A program made the position numbers and the translations under genes. A stretch of 64,000 nt of DNA from Alphaproteobacteria bacterium. Its GTDB lineage: Bacteria; Pseudomonadota; Alphaproteobacteria; CASFRQ01; SAAU01. This document shows positions 28,234 to 36,398 of this stretch, in pieces. The stretch covers positions 1 to 64,000 of the forward strand of contig SAAU01000008.1 in assembly GCA_009929265.1 (NCBI GenBank), given 5' to 3'. The stretch's first letter is position 1. Each line of letters starts with the position of its first letter. A model generated the notes under the pieces. That model made no database searches. It was not told the origin of the DNA and saw only the letters and a list, made by a program, of their open reading frames with translations.

Positions 28234-29952
28234 CTATTTAACAGGGCGAATATAAACAGGTTCTTCAACCTCTTCTTGTTCAAAAGGATAGGAAGAACAA
28301 AGCCCTATCGGACATTTACGCATAACAGCTACTCGATGATGAGGCTTTTCCTCTCCATAAAGGGCCATAATTTCGACCGCTTCCATTCCGATATTCATAT
28401 CAAAAACAGTAAACGTTTTTTGACCTGTTTTATCTTGCCCTAAAATCATAATCTTAAAGGACTCCTTTTTAATGGGAGGAATACCAGAGAAAGTCAGTGT
28501 CTCAGCATCAAAATGAAGCCAATCAGGAAGTTTTGACCCATCGTCTAATGTGGCCGTGAATGTGGCATCTTCTTCCAAGCAAGCTTCATCAAAAAGTTCT
28601 TTTGGAACGACCAATTCAAATTTCGTATTGGCAATCGGATTGACTTCCTCTAAAGAAATAAAGGTTGGGACAGGCGGTTTAAGACGTGCCATTGGAGGAG
28701 GAAGAGGAACATTTTCCTTTGTAAAATCCCCAAAGTCTAAGCTTAAGCGTCTGAGTTTTAAGTCTTGTAAAGTCGATTCGTTGTCAATTGCTTTTAATCC
28801 AGAAATGCTATGTAAAAGAAGGCCTAAAGAATACTGTAAGTCAGCATAGGCAAAATGTGTATCAATTGTTTTTTCTAAGAAAGCGATATTCTTTTTAATA
28901 TCTTCTTCTTTTAAGTTTTTATCATAACATTTGATAACTTTAATCTTCTTTTGAGCACTTTGAAGTTGGTGAGACAACAAACGATAATCTTGCAAAACAA
29001 GGTTATAAAGGGCCCAAGAAAGATGGAATTGATTTAGGATGTTCACCCCAAGGGCATGTCTTTTTCCTTCTGCAGAAAGCGTTTTATTATAGCCCTCTGT
29101 TGAAATGAAATCACTAATTTCAATCCAAGATGTTGCATAAGAAGAAAAGTGAGACTTTTCACTTTGTTTTTTCAAAAAAGGCGTCAGAGTTTCGATTTGT
29201 TTAAGTAAAGCCACCCGTTCGACTTGAGGTTCAAACGTATAAGGCTTTAACTCTACTCTATCGTTTAAGGCCTTAATTTCATAGCCAATTGAATTTTGTG
29301 GAGCAAAGGGAAGGGCCATTTTTTCTTGTCCAAGAGGACGGAAACGATAGTCATCTCCTTCTTTTTCGATAAAGGCAAAGAATGCTTTAGAAGCTTTTTT
29401 CAATTTGTTTGAAAGCTCAACCAATTTTTCTAAATCGTCTTCTAATTTATCTTTTTTATCGCAATCTTTTTCTCGTTTGATTTCGTTTTCAAGAGCATAG
29501 ATAAGATTGTAGAGCTTTTTTTGCATCTTTTCTGCACTTAAGGCTTTCCAATAAAGCAAGCGTGTTTTTTCTGCTAAATAAGAGGCTTTTGATTGATATT
29601 GATAAGGTGTCTTTTCTTTGAGAGGATCTTTTTCCAAAACCTGCAATCCAAATTCAAGGCGATACCAAGCTTCTTGTATATCTGTTTTTAACTTGGAATT
29701 TTTGGAAATAAGGTAAGTATCCCCCGCCTCTTTTGTTAAGGCGTTAAATTCCTCTAAATCATCAGGCGTGTCTGAAAGAGCATCTGATAAATCTTCAAGC
29801 TGAGAATCTAAATGTTCTTTAAGGGCAAAAGCTGTAGCCTCAGGCAAGGAAATCTCAGCTTTTTTTACAGGGGTGGATGTCTTTTTAACCTCCATGAAAG
29901 AGCAGGAAGCAAGAAGCAACATACAACAAAAATAAACGAAATTTTTTTTCAT
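28234..29952 (-). CDS. Large lipoprotein with a cadherin-like/Ig-type domain
   Basis: The 572-residue product has a lipoprotein signal: MKKNFVYFCC, a hydrophobic stretch, and lipobox LLASC with the lipidated cysteine at residue 17. Residues about 30-350 are mostly charged helical sequence. Near residues 440-525 is NPIANTKFELVVPKELF followed by LPDWLHFDAETLTFSGIPP. That is the signature of dystroglycan-type cadherin-like (CADG/He_PIG) domains, which bind carbohydrate or protein partners at the cell surface. A proline-rich tail follows. The start lies 25 bases after tRNA-Thr(GGT) on the same strand. The family as a whole is not recognised. Confidence 0.85.
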   Translation of the reverse strand: MKKNFVYFCCMLLLASCSFMEVKKTSTPVKKAEISLPEATAFALKEHLDSQLEDLSDALSDTPDDLEEFNALTKEAGDTYLISKNSKLKTDIQEAWYRLEFGLQVLEKDPLKEKTPYQYQSKASYLAEKTRLLYWKALSAEKMQKKLYNLIYALENEIKREKDCDKKDKLEDDLEKLVELSNKLKKASKAFFAFIEKEGDDYRFRPLGQEKMALPFAPQNSIGYEIKALNDRVELKPYTFEPQVERVALLKQIETLTPFLKKQSEKSHFSSYATSWIEISDFISTEGYNKTLSAEGKRHALGVNILNQFHLSWALYNLVLQDYRLLSHQLQSAQKKIKVIKCYDKNLKEEDIKKNIAFLEKTIDTHFAYADLQYSLGLLLHSISGLKAIDNESTLQDLKLRRLSLDFGDFTKENVPLPPPMARLKPPVPTFISLEEVNPIANTKFELVVPKELFDEACLEEDATFTATLDDGSKLPDWLHFDAETLTFSGIPPIKKESFKIMILGQDKTGQKTFTVFDMNIGMEAVEIMALYGEEKPHHRVAVMRKCPIGLCSSYPFEQEEVEEPVYIRPVK

Positions 29953-29977
29953 GGAGACCTCTCATTTCTAATATAAA

Positions 29978-30052
29978 TGGTGCCATTGGAGAGAATCGAA
30001 CTCTCGACCCCACCCTTACCAAGGGTGTGCTCTACCACTGAGCCACAATGGC
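29978..30052 (-). tRNA. tRNA-Thr (anticodon GGT)
   Basis: The 75-nt minus-strand cloverleaf has acceptor arms GCCATTG/CAATGGC and encoded CCA. The anticodon loop TTGGTAA on stem CACCC/GGGTG gives anticodon GGT, which reads ACC and ACU. It lies just upstream of the lipoprotein gene. Confidence 0.96.
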
Positions 30053-30071
30053 GTCGTTCCATTTCCTCCAC

Positions 30072-30100
30072 AGAATATAAAAACAAGAGCTTTTATGCAA
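30072..30100 (-). promoter_or_regulatory. Promoter for tRNA-Thr(GGT) and the lipoprotein gene
   Basis: On the minus strand TTGCAT (30100-30095) and TATTCT (30077-30072) are separated by 17 bases, and the tRNA starts about 20 bases downstream. No separate promoter fits in the 25 bases between tRNA and lipoprotein start, so a joint transcript is likely. Confidence 0.5.
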
Positions 30101-30273
30101 GTTTTTTCTTTTGTTTTTTCAACAAAAGGAAGGTTTTTTCTTTCTTTTTTTATCCGATTTTAATTTTGCTTCTTTTAAAAAGATTGCAAAAGGAATAAAA
30201 AAGAGTAATTTTTATAGAAAAGAGTTGATTTCCGCTCATTTTTATATACAAAAGAAAGAGAAAGGGGAATTCC

Positions 30274-30513
30274 ATGGAAAATAAAAAACTCAGTTTTGAA
30301 GAGGCTTTGAAAGAGCTAGAAGAGATCGTTCAACGTCTTGAAAAAGGACAGGTTAAATTGGAAGAATCTGTGACCTTTTACGAAAGAGGAATGTTTTTGA
30401 AAACATTTTGCTTAGAGAAAATTAAAGAAGCTAAATCTAAAATAGATCTCTTAAAACTTGATGCCGATGGAAATGTGATAGGAAAGGAAAATTTTGATGG
30501 TCAAAGTCATTGA
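30274..30513 (+). CDS. xseB: Exodeoxyribonuclease VII small subunit
   Basis: XseB binds XseA to form an exonuclease that degrades single-stranded DNA. The 79-residue product has the family core LSFEEALKELEEIVQRLEKGQVKLEESVTFYERG, split here only by its helices. The length is normal. It overlaps ispA by 17 bases. This xseB-ispA linkage (without dxs here) is common in proteobacteria. Confidence 0.96.
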   Translation: MENKKLSFEEALKELEEIVQRLEKGQVKLEESVTFYERGMFLKTFCLEKIKEAKSKIDLLKLDADGNVIGKENFDGQSH

Positions 30514-31387
30514 GGAAATGAAAAATTTCCATAAAACAATAAATGCTGAGTTGGATAAACTTCTCCCTCAGCCCAATACTCCTGAAAAAGAGTTGGTTGA
30601 AGCGATGCGATACGCGGCCATTGCTGATGGGAAAACAATTCGGGCGTATATTTTAGTTAAAGTTGCAGAAATGTTTGATGTTCCTTTAGAAAAATCTTTA
30701 AGAGTTGCCGCCGCTTTGGAAATGATTCATACCTCAAGCTTGGTTCATGATGATATGCCGATTATGGATAATGATGATTTAAGACGGGGAAAGCCAACTT
30801 GTCATCGTGCTTATAATGATTGGACGGCTTTGTTAGTGGGAGATGCGTTATTGATTCGGGCTTTCAATGTGATTGCCTCTGCCAATACGGTTTTGGATCC
30901 TGCTGTGCGTTGTGAGCTGATTACAGAGCTTTCACGGGTTTCTGGAATGAACGGTCGAATGGCAGGTCAAATGCTTGATATGGGTTCCGAAACAAAAGAT
31001 GATATCAAATTGATAGATGTTAAACATATGCAAGAGCTTAAATCTTCACGTTTATTTGAATTTGCTTGCGAAGCAGGTGCTATTATGGGAAAGGCTGACT
31101 TTGCTGCCCGTCAAGCTCTTCGCTCTTACGCAACACATTTAGGGATTCTTTTCCAGATTACAGATGATTTGTTAGATGTTGAAAGCTCTGTAGAGGAAAC
31201 AGGAAAGGATGTTCGTAAAGATGTTCAGGCCAGTAAAGCCAGCTATGTTTCCTTTGTGGGGGTAGAGAAGGCCTTTCAATACGCAAAACAGGAAATGGAA
31301 CAAGCTCTCTTAGCGCTTTGTCATTTTGGGAAAGAAGCTGATTTTTTAAGAGAATTAGCTCAAGTTGTCTTGAAACGAAGAAAATAA
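30497..31387 (+). CDS. ispA: Farnesyl diphosphate synthase (polyprenyl synthetase)
   Basis: This enzyme condenses isopentenyl diphosphate units to farnesyl diphosphate, a precursor of undecaprenyl phosphate and quinone tails. The first aspartate-rich motif is HDDMPIMDNDDLRRG and the second is ITDDLLD. KTIRAYILVKVAE is the N-terminal synthase region; the usual R of 'GGKRLRP' is kept as R while K replaces the preceding G. I choose the ATG (MVKVIEEMKN) over a TTG one codon earlier. It has 296 residues. Confidence 0.94.
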   Translation: MVKVIEEMKNFHKTINAELDKLLPQPNTPEKELVEAMRYAAIADGKTIRAYILVKVAEMFDVPLEKSLRVAAALEMIHTSSLVHDDMPIMDNDDLRRGKPTCHRAYNDWTALLVGDALLIRAFNVIASANTVLDPAVRCELITELSRVSGMNGRMAGQMLDMGSETKDDIKLIDVKHMQELKSSRLFEFACEAGAIMGKADFAARQALRSYATHLGILFQITDDLLDVESSVEETGKDVRKDVQASKASYVSFVGVEKAFQYAKQEMEQALLALCHFGKEADFLRELAQVVLKRRK

Positions 31388-31404
31388 GAATAGGTAAAAA
31401 GCAT

Positions 31405-31437
31405 AAAAAAAGAGGGGATATCCCCTCTTTTTTATTT
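31405..31437 (+). terminator. Rho-independent terminator after ispA
   Basis: A long perfect palindrome, AAAAAAAGAGGGGA-TA-TCCCCTCTTTTTTT, is followed by ATTTT. It lies 18 bases after the ispA stop. Confidence 0.9.
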
Positions 31438-31703
31438 TAAAAGCGTTTAATTTTGGAAAAGGGCATCAAAATAGATAGTTTAAGTTTAAGGATGTTAAAA
31501 ACTTTTTTATTATCGATAGGATACCCTTTTCTCCCCCCTATGTCCTTGTTAAAAACAAGAACGATTTGCATTATCGTGTTTTTTATCCATCAAGTCAAGA
31601 AAAAAACACTCTCATTAGATGTAGATTAAAGTATATATAGATTTCTATAAATAAGGATTAAGCGCTTTTTGGGTATTTTATAATTATTTTTGCACGTAAA
31701 AGT
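31438..31703. other. Intergenic region downstream of rlmN
   Basis: No gene is seen. It contains CTTGTT/AACAAG (31545-31559) and ACGAT/ATCGT (31561-31577) hairpins. On the minus strand the second is followed by TCTTGTTTTT and may terminate the long cell-division transcript. Confidence 0.35.
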
Positions 31704-32777
31704 TTATTCAAGGTCTTTGTTTTTGAAAGCACTTTTTAACTGTCCGCAAGCGGCCATAATATCTTGCCCTCTTGAAACACGGATAGGCGCAGGATAGTGA
31801 TGACTTTCTAAAAACGAAGCAAACTTTTGAATTTGATTTCTTGTAGAGGGTTCAAAAGGACACCCCTCCCAAGGGTTAAAAGGAATCAAATTAAATTTAA
31901 CTTCTAATTTATTTTTTTCAACTAAATCAACCAAATCATGGGCTAAAGCAAGGGAATCGTTCAACCCCTTAATCATAATGTATTCCATAGTGATATATTG
32001 ACGATGTTGTTGTTTTCTTTGAAATTCTTGGCAGGCTTCCATTAAAACTTCCAAAGGAAATTTACGGTTGATAGGCATAATTTGATTCCGCACCTCATTG
32101 GTTGGGGCATGAAGGCTGATAGCCAATTTTACACCCGTATCATCTGCCAAACGAGGGATATTATCGGCTATTCCCGCGGTTGAAACAGTGATTTTACGCC
32201 GAGAAAGAGCAAGACCTTCGGGATCTAAAAGAATATTTAACGCCTTAACCAAATTATCATAATTATAAAGCGGTTCTCCCATTCCCATAACAACAATATT
32301 TGACAGGAAACGGGTTTCATTTGTTGGGGTTGGCCACTCTTGATAACTATCCCGAGCCACCATAAACTGGGAAACGATTTCCCCCGCGGTCAAGTTGCGT
32401 TTCATTCGTTGCGTCCCGGTATGGCAAAAAGCACACTTTTGCGCACACCCAATTTGGGTCGAGATACAAACGGCGCCTCTGTCTTCTTCTGGAATATAGA
32501 CGCATTCTACTTGTTCTTTATCTTGAAATTCAACAAGCCATTTGCGGGTTCTATCGATAGAGTTTTTCTCATAAACAATAGAAGGACGGGTGATTTGGTA
32601 AGAGTCTTCCAATTTTGCACGCAAAGATTTTCCCAAATTTGTCATTTGGGAAAAATCAGTGCAGCCTTTATTGTAAAGCCAAGAGAAAAGTTGTTTGACA
32701 CGAAAGGAGGATTCCCCAAGTGTATTCATTTCCGAAAGAAGTTCTTCTCTCGAAAGGCCTATCAATTCTTTTTTCAT
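31704..32777 (-). CDS. rlmN: Dual-specificity RNA methyltransferase RlmN
   Basis: RlmN is a radical-SAM enzyme that methylates C2 of A2503 in 23S rRNA and A37 in some tRNAs. The 357-residue product has the 4Fe-4S cluster motif CAQKCAFC (C111, C115, C118), the GMGEPLYN SAM-binding motif, and a C-terminal cysteine in MAACGQL that forms the methylated intermediate. The ATG overlaps the stop of the upstream gene (ATGA). A TTG two codons earlier is less likely. Confidence 0.97.
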   Translation of the reverse strand: MKKELIGLSREELLSEMNTLGESSFRVKQLFSWLYNKGCTDFSQMTNLGKSLRAKLEDSYQITRPSIVYEKNSIDRTRKWLVEFQDKEQVECVYIPEEDRGAVCISTQIGCAQKCAFCHTGTQRMKRNLTAGEIVSQFMVARDSYQEWPTPTNETRFLSNIVVMGMGEPLYNYDNLVKALNILLDPEGLALSRRKITVSTAGIADNIPRLADDTGVKLAISLHAPTNEVRNQIMPINRKFPLEVLMEACQEFQRKQQHRQYITMEYIMIKGLNDSLALAHDLVDLVEKNKLEVKFNLIPFNPWEGCPFEPSTRNQIQKFASFLESHHYPAPIRVSRGQDIMAACGQLKSAFKNKDLE

Positions 32778-33292
32778 TTGCAAGCTTTTTTAGAGGCGTT
32801 ATACGCTTTTGTAAATCCTTTTAAGGAGAAGGTATCGGTTGTCAATGTCCCTCTAGAGGACGTGCCTTCAACAACGGCGATATTGCCGCTTTTCATAGCG
32901 CTTACAAGGCGTTTATCCATTTTTGATGTATTTGTCCAAGCTTGTTCTTCATATGTGAATAAAGGAAAAGCTGGTTTGGCATCAATTTTGATAGAAGCTT
33001 CGGTTTTGCTTTTATAAATATAGCCGGCCGTCACATTGAAAACATCATACATCTTCATTTTTGGACGTTGGGTAATCATTAAAAATACATCCCCCCGTCG
33101 TGTGTATTTCCCTTCAGATTTTTTAGGGTTTGAAAAGACATAACAAACCTTCCCATCTTTATCTTGATAGGAATAAGCTGACCAATCGCTATATGTCCCA
33201 AGATGTTTCAAGCGTGTGTTGAGGCTTTGCGCCATAACATTTCCGCCTAAAAGACCGAAAATAACTAAACTTATAAGTAAAAATTTCTTCAT
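32774..33292 (-). CDS. IalB-like periplasmic protein
   Basis: The 172-residue product has a signal peptide (MKKFLLISLVIFGLLGGNVMA). Its core resembles the alphaproteobacterial invasion-associated locus B family: DWSAYSYQDKDGKVCYVFSNPKKSEG, then RRGDVFLMITQRP, ending GTSSRGTLTTDTFSLKGFTKAY. IalB promotes erythrocyte invasion in Bartonella. In most other Alphaproteobacteria the role is unknown and the protein is a general periplasmic factor. It overlaps both rsmB and rlmN by four bases, so it is translated with two RNA methyltransferases. Why this linkage exists is not clear. Confidence 0.88.
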   Translation of the reverse strand: MKKFLLISLVIFGLLGGNVMAQSLNTRLKHLGTYSDWSAYSYQDKDGKVCYVFSNPKKSEGKYTRRGDVFLMITQRPKMKMYDVFNVTAGYIYKSKTEASIKIDAKPAFPLFTYEEQAWTNTSKMDKRLVSAMKSGNIAVVEGTSSRGTLTTDTFSLKGFTKAYNASKKACK

Positions 33293-34614
33293 CGTTTTGC
33301 TCCTTTTTCTTCTTTTTTACACTGTTTCGGTTTGTGTTTCAACTTTTTATTTTCTCTTTCCTTATGAACGGTGAAAATTCCGGTGAAAAACCCTGTCATT
33401 TCTTCATCTGGAAAGGTTCTTAAAAAGCCATCTGTTGTTTGATATTTTTGATAAGCTAAAGGAAGGGGAAGAGGGGTTAAATGAGGATGATTAAGAAGAA
33501 GATTCTCTGCTTCTTCCTTTTCTAAAGAACAAGTGCTATAGACAAGACGTCCGCCTTCTTTGAGGAGTGAAATAGCTTTTAAGAGGAGTTCTTTTTGTAA
33601 GGATTGAAGCCTAAAAATATCTTTTTCTTTTAAATGAAGGAGAAGCTCTGGATTTTTTCGAATCGTTCCTGTCCCCGAACAAGGAACATCCAAAAGCACG
33701 ATATCATAAAGGTTTTCGCCTTTTATTTTGCGTCCATCAAGGGCTTGAATACGGTGGACTTTGAGGTGGAGACGGGTTAAGTTTTCCTTTAAGATTGAGA
33801 GTCGTTTTTCGGAAATGTCAAAGACATCAACAGTCGCGTTTTTATCCAAAAGTTGAAAAGTTTTCCCCCCAGGGGCAGCACATAAATCGGCCACCATTTT
33901 GCCTGTTAAATCCTCTTCCAATAAAAGAACAGGGAGGGAAGCTGCTTTATCTTGAACCCACCAAATTCCTTTTTCATAGTCAGGAATAGACGAAATGCGT
34001 CCTTTAAAATCAGGGAAATAAAGAGAGCCATTGTCCTCTAAAACGACACTTTCTTTTGGAAGGCGATTTAAAAAATCCCGATTTTTTTGTTTAACAGATA
34101 AGTAAAGAGGCGCTTGCTTTTGAAGGGAGGAGGCGATGGAATAAGCTTTTGTTTTTCCGTAGGCTTTTTCCCAGCGCGCTAAAAGCCAAGAAGGGGTATT
34201 TAAACGTGTCGCATCCTGTTTTTCAAGGAGGGCTTCTCCTTGTTTTTCAACTTTTCTTAAAACAGCATTAACAAGTTTTGTATAAAATTCATCCCCCACG
34301 TGTCGCATCAATTCAACACTTGTGTAAAGGGCGGCATGCGCAGGTGTTTTTAGAAATAAAAGCTCTGCGGTTCCCAAACGTAAAATGGTTTGGGCCTTTT
34401 CAGCCCTTTTGGGAAGTTTCTTTTTCAGAAAACAGGAAAGAATGAAGTCAATTTGTCCTAAATTCCGAAGCGTTGTTGTTAAAAGAAGGCGGGCAAAAGC
34501 CAGATCCCTTTCTTCTAGATCTTTTGCGTGAAAAAAGAAAGCTTCATCAATCGTTTTTTTGAAAAAAACAACATCATTAAAGGCATAAAAGACCGCTTTT
34601 CTTGAAAAATCCAT
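33289..34614 (-). CDS. rsmB: 16S rRNA m5C967 methyltransferase
   Basis: RsmB methylates C967 of 16S rRNA. The 441-residue product has an N-terminal NusB-like RNA-binding domain (ARLLLTTTLRNLGQID, LRLGTAELLFL) and a Rossmann methyltransferase domain. The latter has VADLCAAPGGKTFQL, LLDVPCSGTGTIRKNPE (one catalytic Cys) and LVYSTCSLEKEEAE (the second). The start follows ftsZ by 5 bases with GGAGG nearby. A lysine-rich tail ends the protein. Confidence 0.95.
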   Translation of the reverse strand: MDFSRKAVFYAFNDVVFFKKTIDEAFFFHAKDLEERDLAFARLLLTTTLRNLGQIDFILSCFLKKKLPKRAEKAQTILRLGTAELLFLKTPAHAALYTSVELMRHVGDEFYTKLVNAVLRKVEKQGEALLEKQDATRLNTPSWLLARWEKAYGKTKAYSIASSLQKQAPLYLSVKQKNRDFLNRLPKESVVLEDNGSLYFPDFKGRISSIPDYEKGIWWVQDKAASLPVLLLEEDLTGKMVADLCAAPGGKTFQLLDKNATVDVFDISEKRLSILKENLTRLHLKVHRIQALDGRKIKGENLYDIVLLDVPCSGTGTIRKNPELLLHLKEKDIFRLQSLQKELLLKAISLLKEGGRLVYSTCSLEKEEAENLLLNHPHLTPLPLPLAYQKYQTTDGFLRTFPDEEMTGFFTGIFTVHKERENKKLKHKPKQCKKEEKGAKR

Positions 34615-34619
34615 AAGAA

Positions 34620-36398
34620 TTAAGACCTCCGAAAGAAGGCTGGAATTTCAAGTTGCTCTTCTGTGATTTGAGGAATATCAGAAGATTTTTCAGATTCTTT
34701 TATGTGAGGAGAAACCTCTTTTTTGGATTCTTTTTTAGATCCTCTAAAATCAAAGAAGAATGATTTTTGTTTCTTCAAAGGTTTTTCATTTTTCCTCTCT
34801 TGCTCTTCTTTTTTCTTTTCCTCTTCAATAATAGGAAGCGAATCCTCAATTTCAGGAGGCAGCGTTTCAACTTTCATCGGTTGTTTTGGAATGAAGGGCG
34901 TTTTCTCTTTCTTTTCAATGCCTAGGAGGGAAGGCTTTTCTAAGCTTGTTAAAAGAGGCTCATCCTCAATTTCTTCAGCACTTAAATCAATGACCATTTC
35001 AACAGCAGGGGAAAGATCCTCTTCTTTTTGTGGCATTTCTTGAGAAGCATTTTCCTCTTCTAAAAGGCTAAATAAAGGTTCCTCTTTTCTCTTTGATTTG
35101 ATAAAAGACGGGCGTTCAGGCAGGACTGAAATTTCATCTGTTATCTCTGGAAAAAGAGAAGGTTTTTGAACCGTTTTTTTAGGCTCAAAAGAAGAAGGAC
35201 GAGACGTTTTGTTAGAAGGTTTTTGGACTTTTTCCTCTTCTAAAGGCTTCTCTTCTTTAGAGGGGATAACAGGAGCCTCCTCTTCTTTTTTCTCAAAATT
35301 TTCTTTATTTTCAACAGCGCTTAACCAAAAAGAAGGTTTTTCTTCTTGAGGTTTTTCAAGGGTCTCTTTTTCGGTAGGTGTTTCTTGTTGTTTTGAAAGC
35401 CCCGTTGCGATGATAGAAATTTTAAATTTTCCATCCATTTCTGTATCTTGACGGAAACCAGAAATGATTCGAGTCGTTTCATCTAGATCCTCTTGAATAC
35501 GTTCGACGGCTTCATCGATTTCTTCCATCTGTAAATCGCACCCGCCTGTGATGTTGATGAGGACGCTTTTTGATCCCAGAATAGAAGTTTCATCCAATAA
35601 AGGATTGGTGAGAGCTTTTTCAACAGCGCTTAAAGCTCTATTTTCGCCTTCTGCTTCGCCAGAGGACATCATCGCGCGTCCCATTTCCTTCATAATGGTC
35701 GTCACATCAGCAAAATCAAGATTGATTTTTCCCGTGTTCATAATCAAATCTGTGACGGTTTTAATGGCTTCCATCATCACATCATCGGCCATTTTAAAAG
35801 CCTCTTGAACATTGGTATTGGATTTTGTTAAACGGAAAAGGTTTTGGTTAGGAATAATTAAAAGGGTATCTACGTATTTTTCAAGTTCTTCTAAGCCTTT
35901 TTCGGCTGTCTTCATACAAAATTTTCCTTCATAACGGAAAGGCTTTGTGACAACCCCAACCGTTAAAATCCCCATTTCTTTTGCAAGTTTTGCAACGACA
36001 GGAGAGGCCCCTGTCCCTGTTCCACCGCCCATTCCCGCTGTAATGAAAAGCATTTGGAAAGGAGAGATAGCTTCTTTAATTTTATCAAGAACTTCTTCGG
36101 CGGCCTGTTGTCCGATTGTTGGGCGTGCCCCAGCCCCTAACCCTTGTGTAATATGGGCCCCAAGTTGAATACGTGCTTTACACAAAGAATGCATTAAGGC
36201 TTGCGCATCTGTATTGGCGACAATAAAACTGGTGCCTTTAAGATCCGATTGAATCATATTTTGAACAGCGTTTCCTCCGGCTCCTCCGACTCCAATAACC
36301 CCAATTTTTGGCGTAATAAGGATTTCGGGGGCAGGTTCTGGCAACCCGATTGAAAAATCATCGATGGGAAGTTCTTTTAAAAATTCTGTATCAGCCAT
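34620..36398 (-). CDS. ftsZ: Cell division protein FtsZ with long C-terminal linker
   Basis: FtsZ polymerises into the Z ring. The GTPase domain (about residues 25-330) has GVGGAGGNAVQNMI, the tubulin signature GGGTGTGASPVV and NLDFADVTTIM. Then comes a charged linker of more than 200 residues rich in E, K, P and S. The C-terminal peptide EEQLEIPAFFRRS matches the conserved FtsA/ZipA-binding tail. At 592 residues it is long even for an alphaproteobacterial FtsZ. Its ATG overlaps the ftsA end by 22 bases. Confidence 0.97.
   Translation of the reverse strand: MADTEFLKELPIDDFSIGLPEPAPEILITPKIGVIGVGGAGGNAVQNMIQSDLKGTSFIVANTDAQALMHSLCKARIQLGAHITQGLGAGARPTIGQQAAEEVLDKIKEAISPFQMLFITAGMGGGTGTGASPVVAKLAKEMGILTVGVVTKPFRYEGKFCMKTAEKGLEELEKYVDTLLIIPNQNLFRLTKSNTNVQEAFKMADDVMMEAIKTVTDLIMNTGKINLDFADVTTIMKEMGRAMMSSGEAEGENRALSAVEKALTNPLLDETSILGSKSVLINITGGCDLQMEEIDEAVERIQEDLDETTRIISGFRQDTEMDGKFKISIIATGLSKQQETPTEKETLEKPQEEKPSFWLSAVENKENFEKKEEEAPVIPSKEEKPLEEEKVQKPSNKTSRPSSFEPKKTVQKPSLFPEITDEISVLPERPSFIKSKRKEEPLFSLLEEENASQEMPQKEEDLSPAVEMVIDLSAEEIEDEPLLTSLEKPSLLGIEKKEKTPFIPKQPMKVETLPPEIEDSLPIIEEEKKKEEQERKNEKPLKKQKSFFFDFRGSKKESKKEVSPHIKESEKSSDIPQITEEQLEIPAFFRRS

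Noticed and set aside
29977-30198. Open frame on + reading VPLERIELSTPPLPRVC
   Set aside because: It is the antisense of tRNA-Thr(GGT); such peptides are a well-known artefact of tRNA genes.
31545-31577. Hairpins downstream of rlmN as an RNA gene
   Set aside because: The stems are only 5-6 bp, with no promoter; at most they form a weak terminator.
34723-35043. Open frames on + opposite ftsZ, secY, lepA and murE
   Set aside because: They are shadows of strongly conserved genes on the other strand and have low-complexity or antisense-like composition.
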